Position numbers and translations under genes: made by a program
Source: an uncultured Prevotella sp.
GTDB taxonomy: Bacteria; Bacteroidota; Bacteroidia; Bacteroidales; Bacteroidaceae
Assembly (NCBI GenBank): GCA_900765465.1
Contig: CAAFRM010000214.1
Coordinates: forward strand, 1-24,425
Direction of reading: 5' to 3'
DNA length: 24,425 bases
Notes under the pieces: generated by a model
What the model saw: only the letters and a program-made list of their open reading frames with translations
Databases searched by the model: none
Told to the model about the DNA's origin: nothing
Part shown: in pieces, positions 18,401 through 24,425 of the stretch
Layout of the letters: each line of letters starts with the position of its first letter
How positions within the stretch are numbered: position 1 is the first letter of the stretch

Positions 18401-20089
18401 GGAACCGTGAACATCAAGAATACCAATAAGTATAGTGGCGGTACCAATATCAAGGGTGGTATCTTGGCTCCGGCAGCTCTTGCCAACAAGGAAGGTCTGG
18501 AATTTGGTTCTTTAGGATCTGCAGACAATACTATCACTTTGAGCAACAAGGGTACTTTGAAGGTTGCTTCAGGCATGACAGCCTCTCATCCTATCGTGCT
18601 TGGCGAGAATGGTGGTATTATCAATAATACGGGTACGCTGATTCTGAATGGTGGAATAATAAGGGCTAACGGAGGTAAGAATCGTGATCTCTATAAGACT
18701 GGAGCTGGTACATTGCAGTTGAATTGCGATGCAGACTTTGATGTGCTCTACATCAACCAGGGTACAGTATATGACTTCCAGGATGCTCACTTCTCTGGTA
18801 AGACCATCGTGCTGAATGGTAGCAAGGTAGTATTCCAGGCTTCCAACAGTATCTACAGCAGCAACTCGGATAATGTGAACATCGAGGTGCCTAAGGGCAA
18901 ATCGGGAATCTGGTATCCTGACGGACGTTGTGACTATACCGGTAAACTGACCGGTGAAGGAACTATCGACATCTATGGTACCTGGATTCGCTGTCCGTTC
19001 AAGGGCGACTGGAGTGAGTTTGCTGGAACCATCAATGCAAAGCGTGGCAACAAGAATGCTTACGAGCCAGTATTTGATTTCAACAACAGCTATGGTATTC
19101 CTCTGGCAACGCTTAATGTTGATTCACGTTTCACCAAGGACTATGCATTCTGTACTAACGGCAAGAGTTTCGCCATCGGTGCCTTGACAGGTTCCGGCTA
19201 TATCAGTAATGGTGGATACTTTGGAACTGGTACCAATACATTGACCATTGGCGGTAAGAATACGAACTTCGAGTTCAAGGGTTCTATCAATGGCAGCCAT
19301 GTGGTGAAGAATGGTACGGGTGTATGGACAATCTCTAGCGAGAATGTACTTGCCAATGCCAAGTCGTTGAAGATTGTGGATGGTGCAGTGAAGCTGAACA
19401 AGGCTGCTGCTACCTCTTCTATGACAGCTCCTACCATCCTCTATGTTCAGGATGCCGGTGAGCTTCGTGGCGTGGGTTATGCATACGGTATCAACCTTCT
19501 GAATGGCGGTATCTTGCGCCCAGGTAGTAATTCTGCCACTTCACAGACCAGCAATACGGGTGTTATCTTCATCCAGAAGAACTTGAATGCTGAGGCTGGT
19601 TCTAGCATCTACGTGAACAAGACCAAGGCAGATTCTATCTCTGTAAATTCATATACTGGTGCGAAGACTCCAGCATGGGCATTCCTCAATGTAGGTGGAA
19701 ACGCCGTTTTGAATGGCACTATCTATGTAACCTACAAGAATACATGGACTCCTGCCGTTGGCGATTATGTTCGCATTCTCGATTGCGCAGGTTCTATCAG
19801 TGGTAACCCTACCTTCGAGCTTCAGGAACTTCCTGCCGGATTGGAGTGGGATACTACTCCGTTCCTCTCTACGGGTACTATCCGTGTGGCTGTTTCTACA
19901 GGCATCACTGAGGTGGGACTTGATGGAGGTTCATTCAAGGCTGATGTTTATACCATCGGTGGCTTTAAGTTGACTAGTCTCATGACTACCAAGGCTACCA
20001 TGATGAGCGATTTGAAGAATCGCGGTCTTGCAGCTGGTACTTACATCGTTCGTACGGCTCAGGGTGGAATCAAGGTTACATTGAAGTAA
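15488..20089 (+). CDS. PL11 rhamnogalacturonan lyase fused to autotransporter-type beta-strand repeats and a C-terminal sorting-like tail
   Basis: The 1533-aa product cleaves the rhamnosyl-galacturonic acid backbone of rhamnogalacturonan I by beta-elimination, judging by family. Signal peptide about 1-21. The lyase spans about 23-613, the length of a whole typical PL11 enzyme: RGLVAVKTTKGVYCSWRIQA near the start, acidic propeller loops ADVDGDGEVEILMK (from 134), DWDMDGKAEVVMRLEEG (from 209), DVDWDGRDEIVWG (from 379), GHGDAQHIGDFNP (408-420), QGDIFGDWREEI (from 546), and GYNQPPHASYFLG (598-610). Residues about 640-1460 are Gly/Asn/Thr-rich with autotransporter-associated beta-strand repeats such as KQGDGTLVLPNVTQTYTGKT (709-728) and NKYSGGTNIKGGIL (980-993); a fresh repeat-type block starts at W892. 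The last 65 residues (from TGITEV) resemble a type A secretion sorting domain. The frame is intact throughout. It is separately promoted and convergent with the GH28 gene. Confidence 0.92.
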   Translation: MNKKLLATSALALLVSMGANAQRFTDKLDRGLVAVKTTKGVYCSWRIQADEYYDVKYNLYRDGTRVNAEPLEVSNFTDTSGSESSQYTVKAVLNGVEQQASKAATVFKSNYKEIKIKHDASLKATYEPNDACCADVDGDGEVEILMKFTNKEEGEQLYPKNGPTIDGVETKEYSMLACLKQDGTVLWWVNCGPNMGDFQNNEQNIVGYDWDMDGKAEVVMRLEEGSTVHMADGTTYTIGADGKNGTSWTNYREPKASGSVEWFTHYGKEFLWYCEGATGKPYQCIDFPLKRLEDGEKDLKAAWGDGYGHRSSKYFFGAPYLDGKHPSIFLGRGIYTRHKFIAYDVDPKTHDLKVRWKWTNNQPGSPWYGQGYHNYIVADVDWDGRDEIVWGSMVIDDNGKGLSTTGLGHGDAQHIGDFNPYIHGQEMFACNEDNPSNNYRDATTSKIYYRKTDTNDDGRCLAGNFYNDFPGAVGHSAHDTPISTVTNNHVSTNTNGLSMNFRIYWDGDLLEECFNDTEVTKPGVGRIAKMEGAYSNNSTKATPCYQGDIFGDWREEIIERTADNNIRIYTTTEPTKWRNYSLWYDHQYRNGMVWQPCGYNQPPHASYFLGELEGITIAPPPLTTTGREEVGSSISKSLDGKHALLATTGDATVSVADGAAPAIFTDNAPSWVQGTAASECKTKDTEIKYTYYTHTLTGGAFTGGMRLVKQGDGTLVLPNVTQTYTGKTDVWAGTLQFDGIMESSPVWLNRFAELNSNGGNFKGGIKADYGSVIRPGGKENIGTLTTSSLDLGFGARVVFDAKDANVDKLVAAKMSIEKKTWENGPQYSAPVFEFATAPAPGTYVLAEVGELTGKLSDIVVEGLAGHKFALEYKDGKIVLNISDTRNNESSVWTGEKGSVWDLMSTENFSSSDKMFVTGDELTFNDDASTTDVNLAEDVTPGNIFFKNNKKDYSLAGKGSILGKGSLNVEGTGTVNIKNTNKYSGGTNIKGGILAPAALANKEGLEFGSLGSADNTITLSNKGTLKVASGMTASHPIVLGENGGIINNTGTLILNGGIIRANGGKNRDLYKTGAGTLQLNCDADFDVLYINQGTVYDFQDAHFSGKTIVLNGSKVVFQASNSIYSSNSDNVNIEVPKGKSGIWYPDGRCDYTGKLTGEGTIDIYGTWIRCPFKGDWSEFAGTINAKRGNKNAYEPVFDFNNSYGIPLATLNVDSRFTKDYAFCTNGKSFAIGALTGSGYISNGGYFGTGTNTLTIGGKNTNFEFKGSINGSHVVKNGTGVWTISSENVLANAKSLKIVDGAVKLNKAAATSSMTAPTILYVQDAGELRGVGYAYGINLLNGGILRPGSNSATSQTSNTGVIFIQKNLNAEAGSSIYVNKTKADSISVNSYTGAKTPAWAFLNVGGNAVLNGTIYVTYKNTWTPAVGDYVRILDCAGSISGNPTFELQELPAGLEWDTTPFLSTGTIRVAVSTGITEVGLDGGSFKADVYTIGGFKLTSLMTTKATMMSDLKNRGLAAGTYIVRTAQGGIKVTLK

Positions 20090-20120
20090 TAATGATTACA
20101 TTGAGATAATCAAATAAATA

Positions 20121-20174
20121 AGGATATAAAAAAAACTCCCTTGCTTTTGTGGGCAAGGGAGTTTTTTTATATCC
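20121..20174. terminator. Bidirectional terminator between PL11 and GH28 genes
   Basis: A long inverted repeat pairs GGATAT and seven A residues plus CTCCCTTGC (20122-20144) with GCAAGGGAG plus seven T residues and ATATCC (20153-20174), with one bulged A and an 8-base loop. Each strand reads as a GC stem followed by a T-tract, so it can stop transcription from both converging genes. Confidence 0.9.
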
Positions 20175-20187
20175 TTATCTCTGGTTT

Positions 20188-21765
20188 CTAGAAGTCAAGG
20201 GTAATTCCCTTTTCATCTATCTTCTTGTATTTCTTTCCGTTTACGGTTACATTCTTTGAGTTCTTGGCATCAAAGGTATGGGTCTTGGCGCTTACCTTGA
20301 TGTTCTCCAGGGTTACACCCTCGGTGCGGTTGATCACGATGCCCTGCTCGGCATTGTTCACCTCCATGTCCTTGATACTGATGTTCTGTACTGGCATCTC
20401 TGGCAGGCCGTTGAAGTAGGCTGCACGGCGGGCACCACGGCAGATTACATGGTTGATGTCGATGTTGCGGAAGGCTGGGGTTGTCTCATCCACCTTCTTC
20501 ATATCTACCTCCTGCTGCTTCTTCTGGTCGCCGTCGTTCAATACTTCCACAACCGACTTGCCTCCGTAATAGAGGTCGAAGGTAACCACATCGGTCTGGA
20601 TATCAAACATAGACATATCCTTGATGTAGATGTTCTCAACCACGCCACCTCTGCCACGGGCACTCTTGAAGCGCAAACCTACGTCGGTGCCGAGGAACTG
20701 GCAGTTGGTTACCATCACGTTCTTCACGCCGCCGCTCATCTCGCTACCTACCACGAAGCCGCCATGACCCTTGAATACGGTACAGCCGTCAACGATGACA
20801 TTCTCGCAAGCCACGCCGCGGTTTCTGCCGTCGGCATCCTTACCGCTCTTGATGCAGATACCGTCATCGCCCACGTCGAAGGTAGAATTTACGATGAGAG
20901 AGTTCTTGCAGGATTCCAGGTCCAGACCATCGCCGTTCTGTGCGAACGAAGGGTTGCGAACCAATACATCTTCAATCAATACATTCTCACACATCAGTGG
21001 ATGAATGTTCCAGGCTGGAGAGTTCTGGAAGATAACGCCGTTGAGCCATACGTTCTTGCAACTGATGAGGCTCACCATTACAGGGCGCAGGTAATCCTTT
21101 ACCTCGTTCCAGCCTTCCTCTGTTGTAATGCCGAGAGGCACGTTCATGCCGGCACCTTTTGCGTCAGCCTTGAGTGCTGCCTCTGATGGGAACCAGTAGT
21201 TTGGGTTCTTGAAGGCACCGCCACGGGATGTAATCGCCTTCCACTGTGCCGAAGTAACCTTAGCCTTCTTCAAAGGACGCCAGTACTCGCCGTTACCATC
21301 GATGGCACCCTGACCCGTGATAGCCACATTCTCCAGATTACGTCCTGAGATAGGCGACTGGCAGCGACGGGTGTCAAGACCCTCGAACGAAGTCTCCACG
21401 AGAGGGTAGAGGTTTACGTCTGCCGAGAAGAGGATGATACCACCTTTTTCTATATGCAGGTTGATGTTGCTCTTCAAGGTGATAGGACCAGTGAACCAGA
21501 CACCCTGAGGTACAACGAGCTTGCCGCCGCCTTTCTGAGCCAAGGTATCGATGGCTTTCCTGAATGCATCGGTGCAGAGGGTAGAACCGTCGCCGATGGC
21601 ACCGAAGTCCTTCAGGTTGACCTCATTGCTTGGGAACTGTGGTCGAGTCACTTTCTCCATCTTGAACGGGAGATTCTCATAGAGTGCATCATAGTTGTTG
21701 ATGTCTGCCGCCTGGATTCCGAGAGCCAGTACACAGGCATAAACAAAACTGAATAATTTCTTCAT
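20188..21765 (-). CDS. GH28 family pectinase (polygalacturonase / rhamnogalacturonan hydrolase type)
   Basis: The 525-aa product is a right-handed parallel beta-helix hydrolase of alpha-galacturonosyl linkages. The signal peptide spans about 1-20 (MKKLFSFVYACVLALGIQAA), with no lipobox, so a periplasmic or secreted location is likely. The N-terminal VNLKDFGAIGDGSTLCTDAF opens the fold. GH28 catalytic motifs are all present: FQNSPAWNIHP (246-256), NGDGLDLESC (277-286, acid D279), VGDDGICIKSGKD (D300, D301), GHGGFVVGSEMSGG (H334), and GLRFKSARGRGG (R365, K367). The acidic triad is intact, so it should be active. An insert around 160-220 (YWRPLKKAKVTSAQWKAITS and beyond) is seen in bacterial exo-acting members. 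Exact linkage specificity (homogalacturonan or RG-I) cannot be settled; PL11 nearby favours RG-I products. It has its own promoter and runs convergent to the PL11 gene. Confidence 0.93.
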   Translation of the reverse strand: MKKLFSFVYACVLALGIQAADINNYDALYENLPFKMEKVTRPQFPSNEVNLKDFGAIGDGSTLCTDAFRKAIDTLAQKGGGKLVVPQGVWFTGPITLKSNINLHIEKGGIILFSADVNLYPLVETSFEGLDTRRCQSPISGRNLENVAITGQGAIDGNGEYWRPLKKAKVTSAQWKAITSRGGAFKNPNYWFPSEAALKADAKGAGMNVPLGITTEEGWNEVKDYLRPVMVSLISCKNVWLNGVIFQNSPAWNIHPLMCENVLIEDVLVRNPSFAQNGDGLDLESCKNSLIVNSTFDVGDDGICIKSGKDADGRNRGVACENVIVDGCTVFKGHGGFVVGSEMSGGVKNVMVTNCQFLGTDVGLRFKSARGRGGVVENIYIKDMSMFDIQTDVVTFDLYYGGKSVVEVLNDGDQKKQQEVDMKKVDETTPAFRNIDINHVICRGARRAAYFNGLPEMPVQNISIKDMEVNNAEQGIVINRTEGVTLENIKVSAKTHTFDAKNSKNVTVNGKKYKKIDEKGITLDF

Positions 21766-21831
21766 GAATGTTACTTTGTTTATTTGGGTTTATTATATAG
21801 AGTTTCTTTATTAATAGTTTCCTTTTGTGTG

Positions 21832-21863
21832 CAAATATAGAAATATTATTTTGATTTTCCAAA
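21832..21863 (-). promoter_or_regulatory. Bacteroidota-type promoter of the GH28 gene
   Basis: On the - strand, TTTG (21860-21863) and TATATTTG (21832-21839) are separated by 20 bases, an excellent match to the TTTG / TAnnTTTG pattern. It would give a 5' UTR of about 60 nt before the start codon at 21765. Confidence 0.75.
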
Positions 21864-21885
21864 TCAAAGTGTAGAATAGAGGGTG

Positions 21886-21906
21886 GAAAACCTCGTAAAC
21901 GTTTTC
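21886..21906. promoter_or_regulatory. Palindromic element in the GH28 / LRR-caspase divergent region
   Basis: GTAAACGTTTTC (21895-21906) is a near-perfect palindrome with the 8-bp core AAACGTTT (21897-21904) and a central CG, the shape of many LacI-family operators. GAAAAC (21886-21891) and GTTTTC (21901-21906) form a second overlapping inverted repeat. It lies about 30-45 bases upstream of the GH28 -33 box. A regulatory role is inferred from form and position only. Confidence 0.35.
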
Positions 21907-21961
21907 AAAACAGCCAATCGAATGCTTTTTTGGCTTTTCTTTTTATTTTTCTGCCAATAAG

Positions 21962-21993
21962 TTTCTTTATCTCAAAAAGTTTGCTTATTTTTG
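21962..21993 (+). promoter_or_regulatory. Bacteroidota-type promoter of the LRR-caspase gene
   Basis: TATTTTTG (21986-21993) matches TAnnTTTG, with TTTC (21962-21965) 20 bases upstream in place of the -33 TTTG. Transcription would start near 22000, about 44 bases before the ATG at 22044. Confidence 0.65.
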
Positions 21994-22043
21994 TAGTCGA
22001 ATAGTGAATGAATATAAACGTGAATAATATAAATTAGCTTTAG

Positions 22044-24248
22044 ATGAAAAGAACTTTTCTGCTTTTGGTTTGCATCCTGTGCGCTTTGATTCCTATGAGC
22101 GCACAGAAGGTCATCAGTGCCAAGGTGGCTGGTGTCATTTATGAGGCTTTGTCGGATAGTACGGCAAAGGTTACTGGCTGGGAACATAAATCTACCAGTC
22201 TTTCAATTCCTTCTTCTTTGAAGATAAAGGGCAAGATACGCAAGGTGGTTGCCATCGCTCCCCGTGCTTTTGCCAAGGACGAACAGGGTTCCATCACCGA
22301 CATCGTGCTTCCTAAATATCTGGTAGAGATTGGCGAGGAGGCCTTTAAGGGCTCTGATGTTACCTCTATTCTGATGCCTAACACGGTGAAGAACCTGGGT
22401 ACTCATGCCTTTGAGGATTGCAAGAAACTGAAGGAGGTTACCTTGTCTTCTTCGCTCACTCTGATTCCGATGGCTGCCTTCCGTGGATGTGATGCTTTGC
22501 AGGAGCTGCAGATGCCTGCTTCTGTAACCAAGATTGCTGACCTGGCTTTCGAGGCGAGCGGCTTGAAGGAGATGGAACTCCCGATGGGCGTGGAGACCGT
22601 TGGTGCGGGTGCATTCTACAACTGCCAGCAACTGGAGAAACTGGCATTCCCTAACAGTTTGAAGAAGTTGGGTGTATGCTGTTTCCTTTACTGCAACAAG
22701 TTGAAGAGCCTCACCTTGCCCGACCAGAAGCCAAGAAGAATGCAGCCTTCTGCCAATATCGATAAGAACTTGCCTGACGACAACAGTTTGGGCATCAAGG
22801 GACCAGCACTGACCGATGTGAGAAGCAATGCTTCTGCATCCTGTCCTAACTATGCCGTGAAGGACATCCTGAGCATGACCAAGGAGTATCCTGAGTTCCC
22901 ATATAACTCCAGTCCTTTTGCCCGTCAGAATCTGCGCAGGATAGTGAAGTCGTTCAGCTATTTCGCTTTCGATATGGTAAACAGCCGAATGGCGGATTGG
23001 CAGAAGAAGAAGGATTACGAAACTGCCCAGCAGTGGAAGGAGCGTGTAACTCCTGAAAACCGTGAGAAGAAGCTCGATGAGGTGATTGACAATGTGCGCA
23101 AGAACTACATCGCTGCCTATACCACCAATATGGTGAAGGGAAACTTGGGCGTATATGATACCGATTATGGTACTTATCCGGTTTCCATTGATGGCTTGGG
23201 ACGCATCTATGCCAAGGTGCCTGCCGAGGAGGCTGATCTCTTCAAGGGATATTGGAACCAGATTCAGCTTGAGCCTCAATATGGTGTGATAGACGACCAG
23301 CTGGCTATCCTTTCCTGCCAGTTTAAGTTGGGCGATAAGGTTTATCAGTCGGCTTCCAGCTATAAGAACGATGGTTCCAGCGAGTTCCTTGCCAATCTTC
23401 CTCCATTGGAGATAGATTTGCATGGTGGTAGTGCAGCCAGAACCGCGAACTCTCAGTTGGAAGTAGTGGATAATGCGCTCGACATCAATATTCCTGAAAC
23501 CAACGAGGAGAACAAGAAGACCTTTGCCGTGATTATCGGTAACGAGAATTACGAGCGTGTCACTAAGGTGAAGTACGCCTTGAACGATGCCAAGGTGTTT
23601 GCTTCTTACTGCAAGAAGACCCTGGGTCTCCCTAAGGAGAACATCCGTGTGTATCGCGATGCAACATTCGGTACGATGCTTTCAGCCTTAGACGATATCA
23701 AGAGCATAGCTTCTGCCTTCGAGGGCGACCTGAATGTCATCTTCTATTATGCTGGTCATGGTGTGCCAAGCGAATCAGACAAGGCTGCTTACCTGCTTCC
23801 TGTGGATGCCAGCGGTCAGAATACAGAGGTATGTCTGAGCACCAAGCGACTGTATGATACGCTTGATGGTCTCCATGCCAAGCGGGTATTGGTGTTCATG
23901 GATGCCTGCTTCAGTGGTGCCCAGCGTGGCGATGGCATGTTGGCATCGGCTCGTGGTGTAGCGTTGAAGGTGAAGCAGGATGCACCAAAGGGCAACATGG
24001 TGGTATTCAGTGCTGCTACGGGCGACGAGACTGCTTATCCATATAAGGAGAAGGGACATGGTCTGTTCACCTATTATCTCCTGAAGAAGTTGCAGGATAC
24101 CAAGGGTGATGTAACCTTGGGCGAGTTGAGCGAGTATGTGAACAAGGAGGTGCGCCGCCAGTCGGTGGTCATCAACCATAAGAGCCAGTCGCCAACGGTG
24201 GTTCCTGCCGATGGTATGAATGATTGGAGCAGCATCAAGTTGCGATAA
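22044..24248 (+). CDS. Secreted BspA-like leucine-rich repeat protein with C-terminal caspase-like (C14) protease domain
   Basis: 734 aa. A Sec signal peptide (about 1-20, cut before QKVIS) predicts export. Residues about 84-226 hold seven LRR_5/BspA-type repeats of about 23 residues, with recurring LPxxVxxIGxxAFxxC patterns (for example ITDIVLPKYLVEIGEEAF; LKEMELPMGVETVGAGAF). Residues about 235-490 are a linker with a charged helical stretch (315-355) and a Trp/Tyr-rich beta segment (365-460), neither of which I recognise. The caspase-like domain runs about 491-720: KTFAVIIGNENYERVTKVKY, YALNDAKVFASYCKKTLGLP, FYYAGHG with catalytic H572, and MDACFSG with catalytic C622. The Asp before the Cys (D620) matches metacaspase/orthocaspase-type proteins that prefer Lys or Arg at the cut site, a family property. 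It has its own promoter and a hairpin terminator. Substrate and biological role are unknown. Confidence 0.9.
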   Translation: MKRTFLLLVCILCALIPMSAQKVISAKVAGVIYEALSDSTAKVTGWEHKSTSLSIPSSLKIKGKIRKVVAIAPRAFAKDEQGSITDIVLPKYLVEIGEEAFKGSDVTSILMPNTVKNLGTHAFEDCKKLKEVTLSSSLTLIPMAAFRGCDALQELQMPASVTKIADLAFEASGLKEMELPMGVETVGAGAFYNCQQLEKLAFPNSLKKLGVCCFLYCNKLKSLTLPDQKPRRMQPSANIDKNLPDDNSLGIKGPALTDVRSNASASCPNYAVKDILSMTKEYPEFPYNSSPFARQNLRRIVKSFSYFAFDMVNSRMADWQKKKDYETAQQWKERVTPENREKKLDEVIDNVRKNYIAAYTTNMVKGNLGVYDTDYGTYPVSIDGLGRIYAKVPAEEADLFKGYWNQIQLEPQYGVIDDQLAILSCQFKLGDKVYQSASSYKNDGSSEFLANLPPLEIDLHGGSAARTANSQLEVVDNALDINIPETNEENKKTFAVIIGNENYERVTKVKYALNDAKVFASYCKKTLGLPKENIRVYRDATFGTMLSALDDIKSIASAFEGDLNVIFYYAGHGVPSESDKAAYLLPVDASGQNTEVCLSTKRLYDTLDGLHAKRVLVFMDACFSGAQRGDGMLASARGVALKVKQDAPKGNMVVFSAATGDETAYPYKEKGHGLFTYYLLKKLQDTKGDVTLGELSEYVNKEVRRQSVVINHKSQSPTVVPADGMNDWSSIKLR

Positions 24249-24255
24249 GAATTCC

Positions 24256-24280
24256 TGTATCCGCCACTGGCGGATACAGA
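24256..24280 (+). terminator. Hairpin terminator after the LRR-caspase gene
   Basis: CTGTATCCGCC (24256-24266), loop ACT, GGCGGATACAG (24270-24280) form a perfect 11-bp stem 7 bases after the stop codon. The following T run is short (ATTTGGT), so termination may be partial. Confidence 0.65.
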
Positions 24281-24299
24281 TTTGGTAGAGGTGTATAAA

Positions 24300-24332
24300 C
24301 AAAAAAAGAACTGCAAGTTGAAGAACTTGCAG
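24300..24332 (-). terminator. Rho-independent terminator of the tRNA-Leu transcript
   Basis: CTGCAAGTT (24311-24319) and AACTTGCAG (24324-24332) form a perfect 9-bp stem with a 4-base loop. On the - strand the stem is followed by a T-rich tract (complement of 24300-24310). It begins 8 bases beyond the tRNA 3' end. Confidence 0.8.
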
Positions 24333-24339
24333 CTCTTTG

Positions 24340-24421
24340 TACCCAGACCCGGGATCGAACCGGGATGGGTTGCCCCACTGGTGTTTGAGACCAGCGCGTC
24401 TACCGATTCCGCCATCTGGGC
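24340..24421 (-). tRNA. tRNA-Leu, anticodon CAA
   Basis: Read on the - strand, the 82-nt sequence folds as a class II tRNA. It has acceptor GCCCAGA paired with TCTGGGT (G-U at the first pair), D-arm GCGGAATCGGTAGACGC, and anticodon stem CTGGT/ACCAG with loop CTCAAAC, giving anticodon CAA for the UUG codon. A long variable arm TGGG-GCAA-CCCA and T-arm CCCGGTTCGATCCCGGG follow. The discriminator base is A, as expected for tRNA-Leu. CCA is not encoded. The gene ends 4 bases from the right edge; its promoter is outside the window. Confidence 0.95.
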
Positions 24422-24425
24422 GATG

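Noticed and set aside
20278..21186. Open frame of 302 codons on the + strand opposite the GH28 gene.
   Set aside because: The - strand frame has intact GH28 catalytic motifs, a signal peptide and a promoter; the + strand translation is low-complexity and unlike any known protein.
22203..23423. Long open frame (406 codons) antisense to the LRR-caspase gene.
   Set aside because: It lies wholly inside a well-supported gene, its translation has no recognisable domains, and long antisense frames are expected from the codon bias of the sense gene.
24074..24415. - strand open frame running through the tRNA-Leu gene and into the 3' end of the LRR-caspase gene.
   Set aside because: It reads through a structured tRNA and a terminator hairpin, so it cannot be a real coding gene.
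24340..24421. tRNA-Leu as the attachment site of an integrated element.
   Set aside because: No integrase and no repeat of the tRNA 3' end were seen in the window; the genes beside it look like ordinary chromosome.
1..24425. CRISPR arrays, insertion sequences, prophage or toxin-antitoxin modules.
   Set aside because: No regularly spaced direct repeats, transposase or phage-type genes were found on either strand.

Overview
The window looks like the chromosome of a gut Bacteroidota of the Prevotella/Segatella type, S. copri-like. The evidence is moderate GC content, promoters of the Bacteroidota TAnnTTTG form, tandem SusC/SusD pairs, a BspA-type leucine-rich repeat protein, and C-terminal tails typical of secreted Prevotella proteins. 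The species is inferred, not proven.

Left (1-2309): a housekeeping block on the + strand holds the 3' end of sufD, then sufS, then rnhB. The first two belong to SUF iron-sulfur cluster assembly; rnhB is a closely spaced passenger.

Centre (about 2466-21863): a pectin-type polysaccharide utilization locus, probably for rhamnogalacturonan I. A Bacteroidota promoter and a leader with a 17-codon upstream ORF precede susC1-susD1-susC2-susD2. An intercistronic hairpin with a UUCG loop follows, then a 707-aa secreted protein of unknown function in the position where PULs often carry a surface glycan-binding protein. After a strong terminator, a separately promoted 1533-aa protein joins a family PL11 rhamnogalacturonan lyase to about 850 residues of autotransporter-type beta-strand repeats and a C-terminal sorting-like tail. 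A bidirectional terminator separates it from a convergent GH28 pectinase gene. The two SusC/SusD pairs would import oligosaccharides released by the lyase and the GH28 enzyme. No regulator (HTCS, ECF sigma, AraC, LacI) is encoded in the window.

Right (about 21986-24425): a 278-bp divergent intergenic region leads to a secreted protein made of BspA-like leucine-rich repeats, an uncharacterised middle region and a C-terminal caspase-like protease domain with an intact His/Cys dyad. A hairpin terminator, a second terminator on the - strand and a - strand tRNA-Leu(CAA) close the window.

The most unusual items are the PL11/beta-repeat fusion, the secreted LRR-caspase, the uncharacterised secreted protein in the PUL, and the small leader ORF before susC1. 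No CRISPR array, insertion sequence, prophage or broken gene was seen.
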